Part shown: positions 17,734-27,273 of the stretch, in pieces | How the letters are laid out: the number at the start of each line of letters is the position of its first letter | Position numbering within the stretch: position 1 is the first letter of the stretch | DNA from: an uncultured Myxococcales bacterium | Lineage (GTDB): Bacteria; Myxococcota_A; UBA9042 | DNA: 64,000 nucleotides | NCBI GenBank assembly: GCA_903842345.1 | Contig: CAIMLR010000039.1 | Coordinates: forward strand, 1-64,000 | Reading direction: 5' to 3' | Notes under the pieces: generated by a model | Database searches by the model: none | Told to the model about the DNA's origin: nothing | The model's input: only the letters and a program-made list of their open reading frames with translations | Position numbers and translations under genes: made by a program

Positions 17734-18840
17734 TCAAGGGTGCAGCATACTCGCCGTCGCCCAACCGGACCACGCACCACCGGCGAGCGCTGCAGCAGCC
17801 GCGATCTGCACAACGCCAGCGGCGCGGGCTGCCCAACCACCGGGGGCGCGCGTCCGCACCAGCGCGGCGAGGAGCAGGGTCAGCAAGGCGAACGTCAGCG
17901 GATCGACGAACCACGCCGGGCCGAGAAATGCCGGCGCGGTCAGTGTCAGGAGCGCCAACGTGAGGCTCGCGCCGATGCCCGTCCAGGCGTCAAGGCGCGT
18001 GGCAAGCGGCGGCAGATCGGCGGCCAGCAGCAGCCCCAGCGAACCGATCCGGGCAAGCGCGAGCGCGACGCCGGCGAGGTCCCAGCCTTGGGCCTGCCCG
18101 GCAACCCGCGCAAAGCCCGGGGCGTGGGCCGGCAACGCCAGCGCGGCCACGGTCTGGCCAGCCAACAACAGCAGCGCGAGGAGCAGCAGCACCAACGCCG
18201 CGATCTTCAGGCGCGGCCGCGACCGACGGACGGCAATCCACGCGAGCAGCAGCGCGCCAAATTGCAGGCAACGCGCGATGCGATCGGCCAGAAACCACAG
18301 AGCGGCGAGCGGCGCCGCGGCGATCTCCCCCGGACCGGCAAAGCGCCAGTCAGCGGCAACTTGCGGGAGGGGCAACGCGGCCGTCAGGTGCACGGGCTGC
18401 AGCAAACTGTCGCCAAACGGCGCAAACGGCAGCACCGCCAGGACAAGCGCCAGCGGCCAGCGGAGGTCGGACTCGAGCGCCGCGGCAAGGGCGAAGCTCG
18501 CAGTCAGCGCGGCGGGCAGCAGCCAGACGAGATTGGGCCACACAATCAGGGGCGCGGGCGGCTGGAGCACCGCGACCGGCAACCACAGCAGCGCGATGCG
18601 CGCGACGGTCGACAACTGTTGCGGCGACGCGAGGCCGCGGAGCAGGAGCGCGAGGACGACAACGCCGCCAACAAGCCCCGGACCGGGCGCCCCGAGGAGC
18701 AGCGGCACGGCGGTGAGACAGGTGACAAGCGCGATCGCGCGCTGCGGCCGTATCGCCAACCACACAAGGAGAGGCAGTGGCAGGAGCGCGAGCGGCGAGA
18801 TTTCAACCGCGCCAAGCGCGAAGGACGGGAGTTGGAGCAC
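17734..18840 (-). CDS. Polytopic membrane protein of unknown function
   Basis: A 368-residue, very hydrophobic protein with roughly 9-11 predicted membrane segments dominated by Leu and Ala. It starts 2 bases after the stop of the ResB-like gene and so is the last gene of the rpsP operon. I looked for the WGxxWxWD signature of CcsA/ResC, the usual ResB partner, and it is absent. An opposite-strand frame of the same length exists, but its Arg/Gln-rich product looks like a shadow. Confidence 0.65.
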   Translation of the reverse strand: MLQLPSFALGAVEISPLALLPLPLLVWLAIRPQRAIALVTCLTAVPLLLGAPGPGLVGGVVVLALLLRGLASPQQLSTVARIALLWLPVAVLQPPAPLIVWPNLVWLLPAALTASFALAAALESDLRWPLALVLAVLPFAPFGDSLLQPVHLTAALPLPQVAADWRFAGPGEIAAAPLAALWFLADRIARCLQFGALLLAWIAVRRSRPRLKIAALVLLLLALLLLAGQTVAALALPAHAPGFARVAGQAQGWDLAGVALALARIGSLGLLLAADLPPLATRLDAWTGIGASLTLALLTLTAPAFLGPAWFVDPLTFALLTLLLAALVRTRAPGGWAARAAGVVQIAAAAALAGGAWSGWATASMLHP

Positions 18841-18842
18841 GG

Positions 18843-19859
18843 CTAGTTCGCCTCAGGGTGCGACTGGCGCGCGCCCAGATAGAACGCCGCGGCGAGTCCG
18901 AGGAACGCGAGGAGCAGAGGCGCAACAGTGCCAGACGGTGCCACTTGCAGCCGAATGAGCGGCTCGCCAGTCACTTGCGCGGACGGCCGACCTTGGGGAA
19001 GGAGCTCGGGCGAAGCGAGGACGCGAATCGTCGGGTGCTCGGCGCCGTCGCTGACCAGCACAAACGGACCGGTTTCCTTGGCGACGCTCGGCTGCAGGCG
19101 GGCGGCCATCGAGGGCGCTTCAGACAGGACGCCATCGGCGAGCGTCAAGGCAAACACACGGGAATCAGGAAGCTTTGCCTGCCAATTCAAAGTCAGGTTC
19201 GGCGGGAGCGGCGCCGTGGCGGTCGCCAGCCAGGTGAACTGCACACCCTGGTTCACCGCCGGCATCCCCGGCGCGAGGATGACCTCATGGCGGAGACCCG
19301 CGCCCTCCACCTTGCACGCGAGCGAGTCCAGACCCGCGCGCGCACGGCAGGATGCCTGCCAGCGACCCGGCGCCGGTGCTGGCCCGCCGCCATCCGATCG
19401 CCACGCGGGAACGGTCGCCAGATCCGCGCCCACCGTCACGTCGAGCGCAACGGGCAGCTCCGTCGTCGTCCAAAGCCAGTAGCCCGCGACGACGGGCAGC
19501 GCGATCGCCAACAGCACCGCTCCCCGCTGACCGCGCGACCGCCCCATGAGCAACGCCGTCAACGCGGCAAAGACTGTCAGGCCAGCCAACAGGCAAACCA
19601 CCAACGACCAAGCGAGGTTATCGAGACCGAGCGCGTGGAGCGCCAGCAGTTCTGAGCGGGGCAGGCCGTCCGTCGCCATTCCCGCGGCGTGCAATTGCGG
19701 CACCTGCGTGCCAAGCCACGCGACGCAGGACCACAGGAACGCCAGCATGGCGAGCGTTTGCGGTGAACCGGCAATGTCGAGGAGAACGTCAGGCAAAGGC
19801 CGCGATGCAGCAACCGTCAGCGCAGCCGTCAGGTCGCGCGCGCCGGAACGGTCACTCAC
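18843..19859 (-). CDS. ResB/Ccs1-like membrane protein (cytochrome c maturation type)
   Basis: A 338-residue protein with three N-terminal membrane segments (about 35-52, 82-105, 113-130), a periplasmic-type domain of about 175 residues and one C-terminal membrane segment (about 311-329). The topology and the first segment, ending WLGTQVPQ, match ResB/Ccs1 of cytochrome c maturation system II, which together with CcsA handles haem attachment to CXXCH apocytochromes. The match is by layout and short motifs only, so it is tentative. The GTG start overlaps the khpA stop by 4 bases (GTGA), indicating translational coupling. The giant cytochrome gene starts 3.6 kb away. Confidence 0.55.
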   Translation of the reverse strand: MSDRSGARDLTAALTVAASRPLPDVLLDIAGSPQTLAMLAFLWSCVAWLGTQVPQLHAAGMATDGLPRSELLALHALGLDNLAWSLVVCLLAGLTVFAALTALLMGRSRGQRGAVLLAIALPVVAGYWLWTTTELPVALDVTVGADLATVPAWRSDGGGPAPAPGRWQASCRARAGLDSLACKVEGAGLRHEVILAPGMPAVNQGVQFTWLATATAPLPPNLTLNWQAKLPDSRVFALTLADGVLSEAPSMAARLQPSVAKETGPFVLVSDGAEHPTIRVLASPELLPQGRPSAQVTGEPLIRLQVAPSGTVAPLLLAFLGLAAAFYLGARQSHPEAN

Positions 19860-20089
19860 GAGTCAACGAAATGGACCGTCACCCGCTGTTGGCGCAAGGC
19901 CGCCGCGGCGTGAACGAGGTTGCGGATGGCGCGAGCCGTGCGGCCCTGTTTGCCGATCACTTTGCCGATGTCTTCCCGACGCACGAACAGACGGAGAACG
20001 ACCCCTTGGTCGCCATTCTCCTCGTCCACGCGCACGTCTTCCGGGTGATCGACCAGTACGCTGGCGAGATAATGCAGAAATTCGCGCAT
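19856..20089 (-). CDS. khpA: KH-domain RNA-binding protein KhpA
   Basis: A 77-residue single type II KH domain with the loop GKVIGKQGRTARAIR (about 42-56). KhpA-type proteins bind RNA, and in Gram-positives pair with KhpB/EloR to influence cell elongation. The position directly after rpsP is typical. GGAGAG lies 7 bases before the ATG. rimM, trmD and rplS, the usual next genes, are missing; a ResB-like gene overlaps the stop instead. Confidence 0.92.
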   Translation of the reverse strand: MREFLHYLASVLVDHPEDVRVDEENGDQGVVLRLFVRREDIGKVIGKQGRTARAIRNLVHAAAALRQQRVTVHFVDS

Positions 20090-20147
20090 TCAAGCTCTCC
20101 AGACCTGCAACGGGCTCGCCGCCAATCAGCGGACGAGCACGCGCGGT

Positions 20148-20399
20148 TTACGCGCGGTCGAGCTGGCGGACGAGCGAGGCGACGGTGTCCGACGGAGTCG
20201 CGCCAACGCCCACCCAGTGGTCATAGCGGGCGCGTTCAAGCGTCACGCGACCATGGAAGGCGCCCTTGGCGGCGGGATCGTACGTGCCGATCTGCTCCAG
20301 AAAACGGCCGTCGCGGCGCGCTTCATTCGGCGCGGCAACGATGCGGTAGTACGGGTGTTTTTTGCCGCCAAAGCGGGCCAGACGAATGCGAACCGACAT
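20148..20399 (-). CDS. rpsP: 30S ribosomal protein S16
   Basis: An 83-residue S16 (bS16) that begins MSVRIRLARFGGKKHPYYRI, the signature of the family, and includes IGTYDP and the C-terminal PSDTV..L. S16 helps fold the 5' domain of 16S rRNA. GAGG precedes the ATG by 4 bases, and a strong promoter lies at 20448-20476. It is the first gene of the operon rpsP-khpA-ResB-like-membrane protein. Confidence 0.96.
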   Translation of the reverse strand: MSVRIRLARFGGKKHPYYRIVAAPNEARRDGRFLEQIGTYDPAAKGAFHGRVTLERARYDHWVGVGATPSDTVASLVRQLDRA

Positions 20400-20716
20400 G
20401 AGACCTCAACAATTTGACCGGCACCGGGACACGGCGCGGGGGTGAAAAGTCTAATGGGGATCGGAGGTCGTGTCAATCTGATCCGCCACTCGCGGGAAGA
20501 ATGGCCGCCGTTGACCGCCGTCCATGGGCGCGCCGCGGTCGGTTGTGGCGGCGGCAATGGCCAAAACGTGACGACGACCGCGAAGTCCCGCAAGTCCGCC
20601 GTAAACTTCCGGAGTTTGCGCGCTGGTTCACCGCGAGTTTACTTGCCGCTGGGCGCTGCGATCCGGTACGCTGAGGGATTGCGCCGATGGTGACAAACCG
20701 GCGAGGTGAACTGTCC
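20400..20716. other. Divergent intergenic region, rpsP / surface lipoprotein
   Basis: About 315 bases without a gene. It holds the rpsP promoter on the minus strand (20448-20476) and a weak plus-strand candidate, TTGCCG (20643-20648) - 18 bases - TACGCT (20667-20672), for the lipoprotein at 20717. Nothing else stood out. Confidence 0.5.
20448..20476 (-). promoter_or_regulatory. Sigma70-type promoter of rpsP operon
   Basis: On the minus strand TTGACA (20471-20476), 17 bases, TAGACT (20448-20453). The hexamers and spacing are identical to those of the rRNA-type promoter at 139-167. The distance to the rpsP ATG is 48 bases. Confidence 0.65.
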
Positions 20717-22906
20717 ATGCGGATGCGGCCGACCAGCTTTCAAAATAGCCCAATTTTCGCCCTCTTGCCCCGCCTCGCTGCGGCGCTGATCGGCGTCTCA
20801 ACCGCCATCGCATGCAGCACGCCGGCGGCCAACAAGGATGGCGACGCGATCGCGGACGACGCGACAACGGGCGACACCGGTGCTGAACTCGGCGCGGGAC
20901 AGATCTGCCTGCCCGGCAGCGCGACCTCCTGCGCGACGGACGACTACGTGACGCGCTGCAACGACGGCGGCACGGCGATCGAGACCGTGCTCTGCACCAA
21001 CGGCGACGGCGAACCCACCAAGTGCTTTGAGAATGGCCGGTGCAGCGACTGCGTGCCAGGCCTCGGCAAGCGGTGCGCGCCAACCGACTCGACCGTGGTC
21101 GAACATTGCGACGACACCGGCCGCTGGGTCACCGACCAGCAATGCGACGCGGCCAGCGGCCAGCAATGCGCGCCCGGCGGATTGTGCCAAAAAGCCTGCG
21201 ACATCAACGTAAAAGCCAACAGCTACGTCGGATGCGCATTCTGGGCAACGGACCTCGACAACGCGTTCGTCCCCGGCGGCGCGCGGAGCTATTTTGACGC
21301 CGCCAACGCGCAGTACGCCATCGTCGTGTCCAATCCGTCAGACAAGCTGACCGCGGACATCAAGATCGGCTACTTTGAGGACGGCAAGGAACAGGAGCAG
21401 ACGCTCGACTCCCAGAACAATCCGCTGGATTTGTCGCCACTTGGCCCGGGCGATCTGCGGACGTTCCTGCTGCCGCCGCGCAACATCGACGCCACGTCAT
21501 CGACGTTCCAGGCGTGGCGGGTCACGTCGTCGGCACCGATCGCGGCGTATCAGTTCAACCCGCTTGAAAACGTTGGCGTTTACTCCAATGATGCGACGAA
21601 TCTGCTGCCGGAAGAGCTGCTTGGCACCTACTACATCGCCATGACGCGCGAGGAGACGTTCTCCATTTTGCGCAGCTTCATCACGATCGTCGCGACCCAG
21701 GGCGGCCAGACCAGCGTGACCGTGACGTTCCCGTCGCCCGACAATGACGCCAGCGGCGGAACGTGGCCGCTGCTCACGCTCGCCAGCCAGGATGGCGCGA
21801 TCAAGTCCTACAAAAGCGGCGAATCTGCGTCGTTCACGCTGAGCCAGTGGGGCACGCTGAACATCGAGACGAACATGGTCGGCAGCGATCTGACGGGCGC
21901 GGTCATCCTGGCCGACAAGAAGATCGCGGTGTTCGCCGGCAGCGAAGCCGCCAACGTGCCCAACACCAACCACTGCGACGTCGCCAAATGCAAGCCGGGC
22001 GACCTGAGCACCGGCCAAAAGTGCGGCCACTGCGTGTGGGACGGCAAGACGCAATGCGCGAGCAACGACGACTGCGGCGCCTTTGTGATCTGCTGCGCCG
22101 ACCATCTGGAAATGCAGATGTTTCCGGTGCCGGTGTGGGACAACCACTACGTGGCCGTGAAGCTGTTTCCGCGCGGCAAGGAGCGCGATTCGTGGCGCAT
22201 CCTGGCGGCGACCGACGGCACGATCGTCAATCTGGTGCCCGCGCCCAAAGATCCCAAGGGCAAGGCGGTGAGCGTGCCGGTGCTGAACAAGGGCGAGTGG
22301 TACGAGTTCGAAACCGTCGACAACTTTGAGATTCTGTCCCGCCATGAGGACAAGACGCCCGCGCCGGTGTTGATCGGCCACTTCATGGCCAGCCAGGACG
22401 CCCCGGATCCCGGCGCGCAACCGGACGATGCCGGCACAGGCGATCCCGCGTTTCTGTTGGCGATTCCGTCGGCGCAGTGGCGCTCGGAGTACGTGTTCCT
22501 GACGCCGGACAAATACCGCTTCAACTACATCTCCGTCGCGGCGCCGATCCACCGCGTCTGCGGCACGACGACGGCAAACAAGGGCAAGACCTGCACGACG
22601 GACAGCGATTGCGGCGATGGCGCGGCGACCAACGCGTGCGCGGACGACACGGTCGTGACGTTTGACGGCCAGCCGGTGCCGCCCGACCAATTCTTCAACA
22701 TTTCCAAGAGCTACAAAGGCGCGCGCTTTGCCGTGAACGCAGGTCCGCACACCGTGCGTGGCCTGCCGGTGCTCGGCACGGATGGCAAGCCCGCGGAATC
22801 GCGCGTTGCCGTCGACGTCTACGGTTTTGACCAGTACGTGTCCTACGGCTATCCCGCCGGGCTGGACTTGAAGGACCTGAAATACGTCAAGCAACCGGGA
22901 CAGTGA
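20717..22906 (+). CDS. IgGFc-binding-type surface lipoprotein
   Basis: A 729-residue lipoprotein: signal peptide, lipobox IAC with Cys33, Asp/Ala linker, then a Cys-rich stretch (about 55-165) with repeated short Cys spacings, then a large domain resembling the IgGFc-binding protein N-terminal region. Recognisable family phrasing includes AYQFNPLEN, SNDATNLLPEELLGTYY and VFAGSEAANVP. The domain was named from a mucin-like human protein; in bacteria it appears on surface proteins of unknown role. GAGGTGA lies 7 bases before the chosen ATG; an upstream in-frame ATG would add ten residues. It heads a run of five lipoprotein genes on the same strand. Confidence 0.8.
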   Translation: MRMRPTSFQNSPIFALLPRLAAALIGVSTAIACSTPAANKDGDAIADDATTGDTGAELGAGQICLPGSATSCATDDYVTRCNDGGTAIETVLCTNGDGEPTKCFENGRCSDCVPGLGKRCAPTDSTVVEHCDDTGRWVTDQQCDAASGQQCAPGGLCQKACDINVKANSYVGCAFWATDLDNAFVPGGARSYFDAANAQYAIVVSNPSDKLTADIKIGYFEDGKEQEQTLDSQNNPLDLSPLGPGDLRTFLLPPRNIDATSSTFQAWRVTSSAPIAAYQFNPLENVGVYSNDATNLLPEELLGTYYIAMTREETFSILRSFITIVATQGGQTSVTVTFPSPDNDASGGTWPLLTLASQDGAIKSYKSGESASFTLSQWGTLNIETNMVGSDLTGAVILADKKIAVFAGSEAANVPNTNHCDVAKCKPGDLSTGQKCGHCVWDGKTQCASNDDCGAFVICCADHLEMQMFPVPVWDNHYVAVKLFPRGKERDSWRILAATDGTIVNLVPAPKDPKGKAVSVPVLNKGEWYEFETVDNFEILSRHEDKTPAPVLIGHFMASQDAPDPGAQPDDAGTGDPAFLLAIPSAQWRSEYVFLTPDKYRFNYISVAAPIHRVCGTTTANKGKTCTTDSDCGDGAATNACADDTVVTFDGQPVPPDQFFNISKSYKGARFAVNAGPHTVRGLPVLGTDGKPAESRVAVDVYGFDQYVSYGYPAGLDLKDLKYVKQPGQ

Positions 22907-22997
22907 GCCATCGCGGCGCGCCCCGATTGCCCTGCCCCGCTGTTTGCCGAATCACGTTGGCCGTTCCATCGGCACCGTGCGGTTTGAAGGAGTCGCC

Positions 22998-25900
22998 ATG
23001 AATCCGCAACGCCAGTCGTTCCGACCGCTTGCCCACGTGTTGCTGCTGCTGGGCGTCGTCCACGGCCTCGCGCTGACCGCGTGCAGTTCACCGTCTTCCG
23101 GCGGCCAAGCCAATCAGGCCGATCAGGACGTCGCGACCGGCGATGCAACGGCGACCGACGCGATCGCGGGGAAGGACGCGATTGCCGCCTCCGACGCAAG
23201 CACGCAGACACAAGCCGGTTTCTCGCTTGAATCGCTGAGCCCGTCTGAAGGACGCGCAAGCGGCGGCGAATCCATCGTGCTCAATGGCCACGGCTTCACG
23301 GACGGCGTCCAGGTGATCTTCGGCAGCGCGCCGCTCGACGCGGCTGTCGTGTACGTGATCGACGAATCGCAAATCCAGATCACCACGCCGCCGCATGAGA
23401 CGGGGCTTGTGGACGTGACGGTCGTGCTGCCGGGCGACAAGCCCAAGTCGGCGTCGCTGGCCAAGGCGTACCTGTATTTCAACGACGTGCTCGTGACCAA
23501 GGTCGATCCGCCGCAGGGTCCGACGGCGGGCGGGACGGCGATCAGCATCCACGGCACCGGCTTCACGGGCGACTGTCAGGTCCTGGTTGGCGGCAAGCAG
23601 GCGCTGAACGTCCAGGTGGTGTCCGACGACACCGTGACGGCCATCACGCCGCCGGGCGCGTTTGGCGCGGTGCCGGTTCACGTCATCAACACGCGCGGCA
23701 CAGGCCTGCTCAAGAAAGGCTTCTTCTACACCGCGGCGCCGACCATCACGTCCGTTTCGCCTGCTTCCGGTCCCACCGTCGGCGGCACACAGGCGATTGT
23801 CCACGGCACCGGCTTCAGCGCCGACGTTGACCTCCAAATCGGCGCCGGCAAGGCCACCGTCATCAGCGTGAAGGGCAGCACGGAAGCGCACATCACCACG
23901 CCGCCGGGCGCCGCGGGCAAAACGGACGTGACGGCGACAACCGCGTTTGGCGCCAACACCCTGGCGGGCGGTTACGTCTACTCCGACGACACCGGCGCGG
24001 CTGCCACGCAAATCCTGTCGATTGCCCCGCCAAGCGGCCCGTTGGCCGGCGGCAACACCGTCGCCCTCATCGCCACCGGACTCATTGCCAAGAGCGACAC
24101 GACGGTCCTGTTCGGGCAGAAACTCGCGGAAATCCTCAGCGTCGACGCCGTCGCCCACACGGCGCTCGTCTCCGTGCCCGCGGGCAGCGCGGTCGGCGCG
24201 GTCGACGTCACGCTCATGACGTCCAAAGGCACCGACAAGGCGACTGGCGGCTACACCTACAACGATGTCCTCACCGTCACTGGCATCTCGCCCTCGGCGG
24301 GCCCCAGCGAAGGCGGCACCAAGATCGTCATCCACGGCAGCGGCTTCAGCAAAGGCAGCGTCAACGTCAAGATCGGCGCGCTGGCGGCGAGCGCCGTTGC
24401 CATCGTCAGCGACAGCGAAATCCAGGCCATCACGCCACCCGGCCAGCCCGGTTATGCCGACGTCACCGTGCTCAACGACGTCGCGGCGGTCACGCTCACC
24501 GCCGGCTACACGTACACCGGCGGCAAATTGGCGCTCTACGTCGTCTACCCGCCGATGGGCGCGCAGGCGGGCGGCACGCTTGTCCACGTCTACGGCCAGG
24601 GCTTTGACGCGGGCATGGGCGTCACGTTCGGCGGCAATCCGGCGACGCACTTCACGTTCGTCGATCCCGGCCACGTCACGGTCAAGACGCCGCCCGGCAA
24701 GGTCGGCTCGGTCGACGTCGGCGTCACGGTCAAGGACGGCAAGGCGACTTTGACCAATGGCTACGCCTACTTCAACCCCATGTCCGGCAACGGCGGCACG
24801 TGGGGCAGCACCGTCGACGGCTCCGTCAACATCACCGTCCTGGACGCCAGCAACAACGCCGCCATTCCCGACGCGTTCACGATGCTGTGGACCGATCCGA
24901 CGACGCCGTACCAGGGCTACACCAACGCCGATGGCCAGATCACCTTCTCCGGCGACGACTTGAGCGGCAAACAGATGATCTCCGCATCCAAGACTGGCTA
25001 CGACGCCGCCTCCGTGGTGCTGTTTGACGCGCAAAACGTCACGGTGCACCTGCATCCGACCTCGCCGCCCTCGCCCGGCGGCCCGCCGCCTGGGCAGATT
25101 CCGCCGACGATTTCTGGCCACGTGACCGGCGTCGACAAGTACGTCTTTGTGCCCAACGGCGACTGCAACCAGTACACCGGCCAGGGTCCGGGCGCGACGT
25201 GCAACGCGTGCTCCGCGGACAGCCAGTGCGGCGCGGGCTTCGCGTGCTTGGACATCGGCGCCGACGGCAGCGGCAACACCAACGGCAAGCGCTGCGTCGC
25301 CGATTGCGGCCAAGGCCAAGGCTGTCCGGCGCAGTTCAAGTGCGCGGGCGTCGGCACGTCCGGCTTCCGCTGCATCCCCGCCGCGGGCGAGATCGCGTCA
25401 TTCTGCCTGCATTCCAAGCCGGCGCTGTTCAGCCAGGACGACTACCCGGCCGAAGGCCCGGGCTTCACCGCCGATCCGCTGAAAGCCTACGCGTACAAAA
25501 TCGAAGTCGCGCCGGGTGAGCAGGCCGTCATCTGCTTTGGCGGCTACAAGACCTTTGGCGCGGTCCTGCAGGCCGACGACGCGACGTCCATGGCCGCGTT
25601 CACGCCGACCGTCATGGGCATCAAGCGCCACGTGATGGTGCAGCCGGAGGAGCAGGTCACCGGCGTGGACGTCAAGCTGGACACGCCGCTGGGCCAAACC
25701 GCGTCCGTCCGCCTCGACCAGCCGCCGACGTGGGGCGCGCCGGCGTCGACCATCATCAACTACGTCCAGCCGCAGCTGATCCTCGGCTCCGATGGCGCGC
25801 TGCGCTGGCCGACGCGCGCCTACAAGTTCGAGTTCGACGTTGATCCGAGCTTCATGACGTTGACCAACCTGCCCAACAGCTTCTCGGGCGATCTCGCCGA

Positions 25901-27233
25901 CGCGTCCTTGACCCTTGAGACGTTCGTTTTTGACCTGAACGAGGCGACGCAGCTGCCGCGCTCCATCAACATCAAGGACAACGTGCGCACTTTGGCCGAC
26001 GACCGGATGATTCGCCGCGTGGTCGGCGGCGACTTCGAATCCGTGGAAACCGGCGTCAAAAAGAACATCTACGGCATGTGGGGCACCAGCGCGCAGAACG
26101 TCTATGCAGTCGGCGCGCTCGGTTCGCTGTGGCACTGGGACGGCGGCGGCTGGACGCAGCAGGCCACGGTCGCCAAGGCCGATTGGCGCGGCGTCTTCGG
26201 CGTCGACGCACAGAACATCTTCGCCGTCGGCTTGGCCGGCACCGCCGCCGTTTTTGACGGCATGACGTGGAAAGTCGCCGCCGTCGCCGGTAACCAGAAC
26301 CTCACTGGCGTCTTCGCCGCGACAAGCCCCGGCGGCATCGTCGCCTTCGCGTCGAGCCAATCCGGCATCTACAAATACGCCGCCGCGAGCGGTTGGCAAA
26401 AAGACAGCCTCTACAGCAACTTTCTTGCCATCCACGGCAGCGACGCGACGCACATGTGGGCCGTCGGCATGACCGGCGCGCTTGCCGCATGGGACGGCGC
26501 AAGTTGGACCAATCAGGCATCCGGGACGTCCATCGCGTTGCGCGACGTCTGGGCGGCGAGCGCGACGCTCGTCTACGCGGTCGGCGAGAAGGGCATCATC
26601 CTCAAGTACGACGGCAAGTCGTGGAAGCCAATGAACTCCGGCGTGACCACGACGCTATCCTCGGTTTGGGGCAACGCGGGCGACGACGTGTGGGCCGTGG
26701 GCGCGCGCGGCGTGGTGCTGCACTACAACGGCAAGACGTGGCAGAAGGTGCCGGGCCAAGCGCTGGACAAGCTGCTGGACGCGGTGTGGACGTCGCCAGC
26801 GGGCGATCTGTTTGCCCTGGGCGAGCAGGAACTGCTGATCACGCCGCTCATCTATCCGCCGCTGGCCGTGATGCCCAAGCCGGACGCCGTGCTCATCGGC
26901 AACAAGCTGAAGTGGAGCGTGGACACGAGCTATCCGGAGCCGCACTTCAACTGGGTGACAATCGGCGCGCCCAATCCGATGGCGCCGACGGATCCGAGCA
27001 AGGACACGCCGGTGTGGAACATCGTGCAAAAGGGCAGCGTGAGTGAAGTCGACCTGCCCGATTTTCCGTCGATCCAGGGCACGCCCGGGATTCCCAAAGG
27101 CAAGCAGCTGCGGCTGACCATCATCCGCGGCTACAAGGAAGGCTTTGACATCGACGCGTACACGGAGAACGACCTGAACGCGTACTACTGGCACGCGTGG
27201 GCCGAGCACTCCTTCTTCTTTACCGCGCAGTAA
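22998..27233 (+). CDS. IPT/TIG-repeat and propeller surface lipoprotein
   Basis: A 1411-residue lipoprotein with lipobox LTAC (Cys29) and an Asp/Ala linker. About six IPT/TIG Ig-like domains follow (about 70-590); each starts with a P.(S/G)GP..GGT phrase and contains (H/Y)G.GF. Next come a carboxypeptidase-regulatory-like beta domain (about 610-690), a Pro-rich hinge, a Cys-rich segment (about 715-790), a region of unknown fold, and from about 1010 a propeller of repeats of the type VWG...DDVWAVG..G.(I/V)LHY(N/D)GK(T/S)W. GAAGGAG lies 5 bases before the ATG. The architecture suggests a long surface adhesin or binding protein; no catalytic residues are evident. Confidence 0.82.
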   Translation: MNPQRQSFRPLAHVLLLLGVVHGLALTACSSPSSGGQANQADQDVATGDATATDAIAGKDAIAASDASTQTQAGFSLESLSPSEGRASGGESIVLNGHGFTDGVQVIFGSAPLDAAVVYVIDESQIQITTPPHETGLVDVTVVLPGDKPKSASLAKAYLYFNDVLVTKVDPPQGPTAGGTAISIHGTGFTGDCQVLVGGKQALNVQVVSDDTVTAITPPGAFGAVPVHVINTRGTGLLKKGFFYTAAPTITSVSPASGPTVGGTQAIVHGTGFSADVDLQIGAGKATVISVKGSTEAHITTPPGAAGKTDVTATTAFGANTLAGGYVYSDDTGAAATQILSIAPPSGPLAGGNTVALIATGLIAKSDTTVLFGQKLAEILSVDAVAHTALVSVPAGSAVGAVDVTLMTSKGTDKATGGYTYNDVLTVTGISPSAGPSEGGTKIVIHGSGFSKGSVNVKIGALAASAVAIVSDSEIQAITPPGQPGYADVTVLNDVAAVTLTAGYTYTGGKLALYVVYPPMGAQAGGTLVHVYGQGFDAGMGVTFGGNPATHFTFVDPGHVTVKTPPGKVGSVDVGVTVKDGKATLTNGYAYFNPMSGNGGTWGSTVDGSVNITVLDASNNAAIPDAFTMLWTDPTTPYQGYTNADGQITFSGDDLSGKQMISASKTGYDAASVVLFDAQNVTVHLHPTSPPSPGGPPPGQIPPTISGHVTGVDKYVFVPNGDCNQYTGQGPGATCNACSADSQCGAGFACLDIGADGSGNTNGKRCVADCGQGQGCPAQFKCAGVGTSGFRCIPAAGEIASFCLHSKPALFSQDDYPAEGPGFTADPLKAYAYKIEVAPGEQAVICFGGYKTFGAVLQADDATSMAAFTPTVMGIKRHVMVQPEEQVTGVDVKLDTPLGQTASVRLDQPPTWGAPASTIINYVQPQLILGSDGALRWPTRAYKFEFDVDPSFMTLTNLPNSFSGDLADASLTLETFVFDLNEATQLPRSINIKDNVRTLADDRMIRRVVGGDFESVETGVKKNIYGMWGTSAQNVYAVGALGSLWHWDGGGWTQQATVAKADWRGVFGVDAQNIFAVGLAGTAAVFDGMTWKVAAVAGNQNLTGVFAATSPGGIVAFASSQSGIYKYAAASGWQKDSLYSNFLAIHGSDATHMWAVGMTGALAAWDGASWTNQASGTSIALRDVWAASATLVYAVGEKGIILKYDGKSWKPMNSGVTTTLSSVWGNAGDDVWAVGARGVVLHYNGKTWQKVPGQALDKLLDAVWTSPAGDLFALGEQELLITPLIYPPLAVMPKPDAVLIGNKLKWSVDTSYPEPHFNWVTIGAPNPMAPTDPSKDTPVWNIVQKGSVSEVDLPDFPSIQGTPGIPKGKQLRLTIIRGYKEGFDIDAYTENDLNAYYWHAWAEHSFFFTAQ

Positions 27234-27273
27234 GCAAACCGCGCGCGGCCCGTGCCGGCGCTGTGGAATTCCC

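Noticed and set aside
17740-18846. A 368-codon plus-strand frame opposite the polytopic membrane protein
   Set aside because: Product is almost all Arg/Gln/Gly, with no start context; the minus-strand product is a coherent membrane protein within an operon.
20511-20539. TTGACC as a -35 box for the IgGFc-type lipoprotein
   Set aside because: No -10-like hexamer at 16-18 bases; the region there is entirely GC.
23088-25319. A 743-codon minus-strand frame opposite the TIG protein
   Set aside because: Arg/Val/Asp-rich shadow; the plus strand encodes clear TIG domains with a signal peptide and ribosome-binding site.
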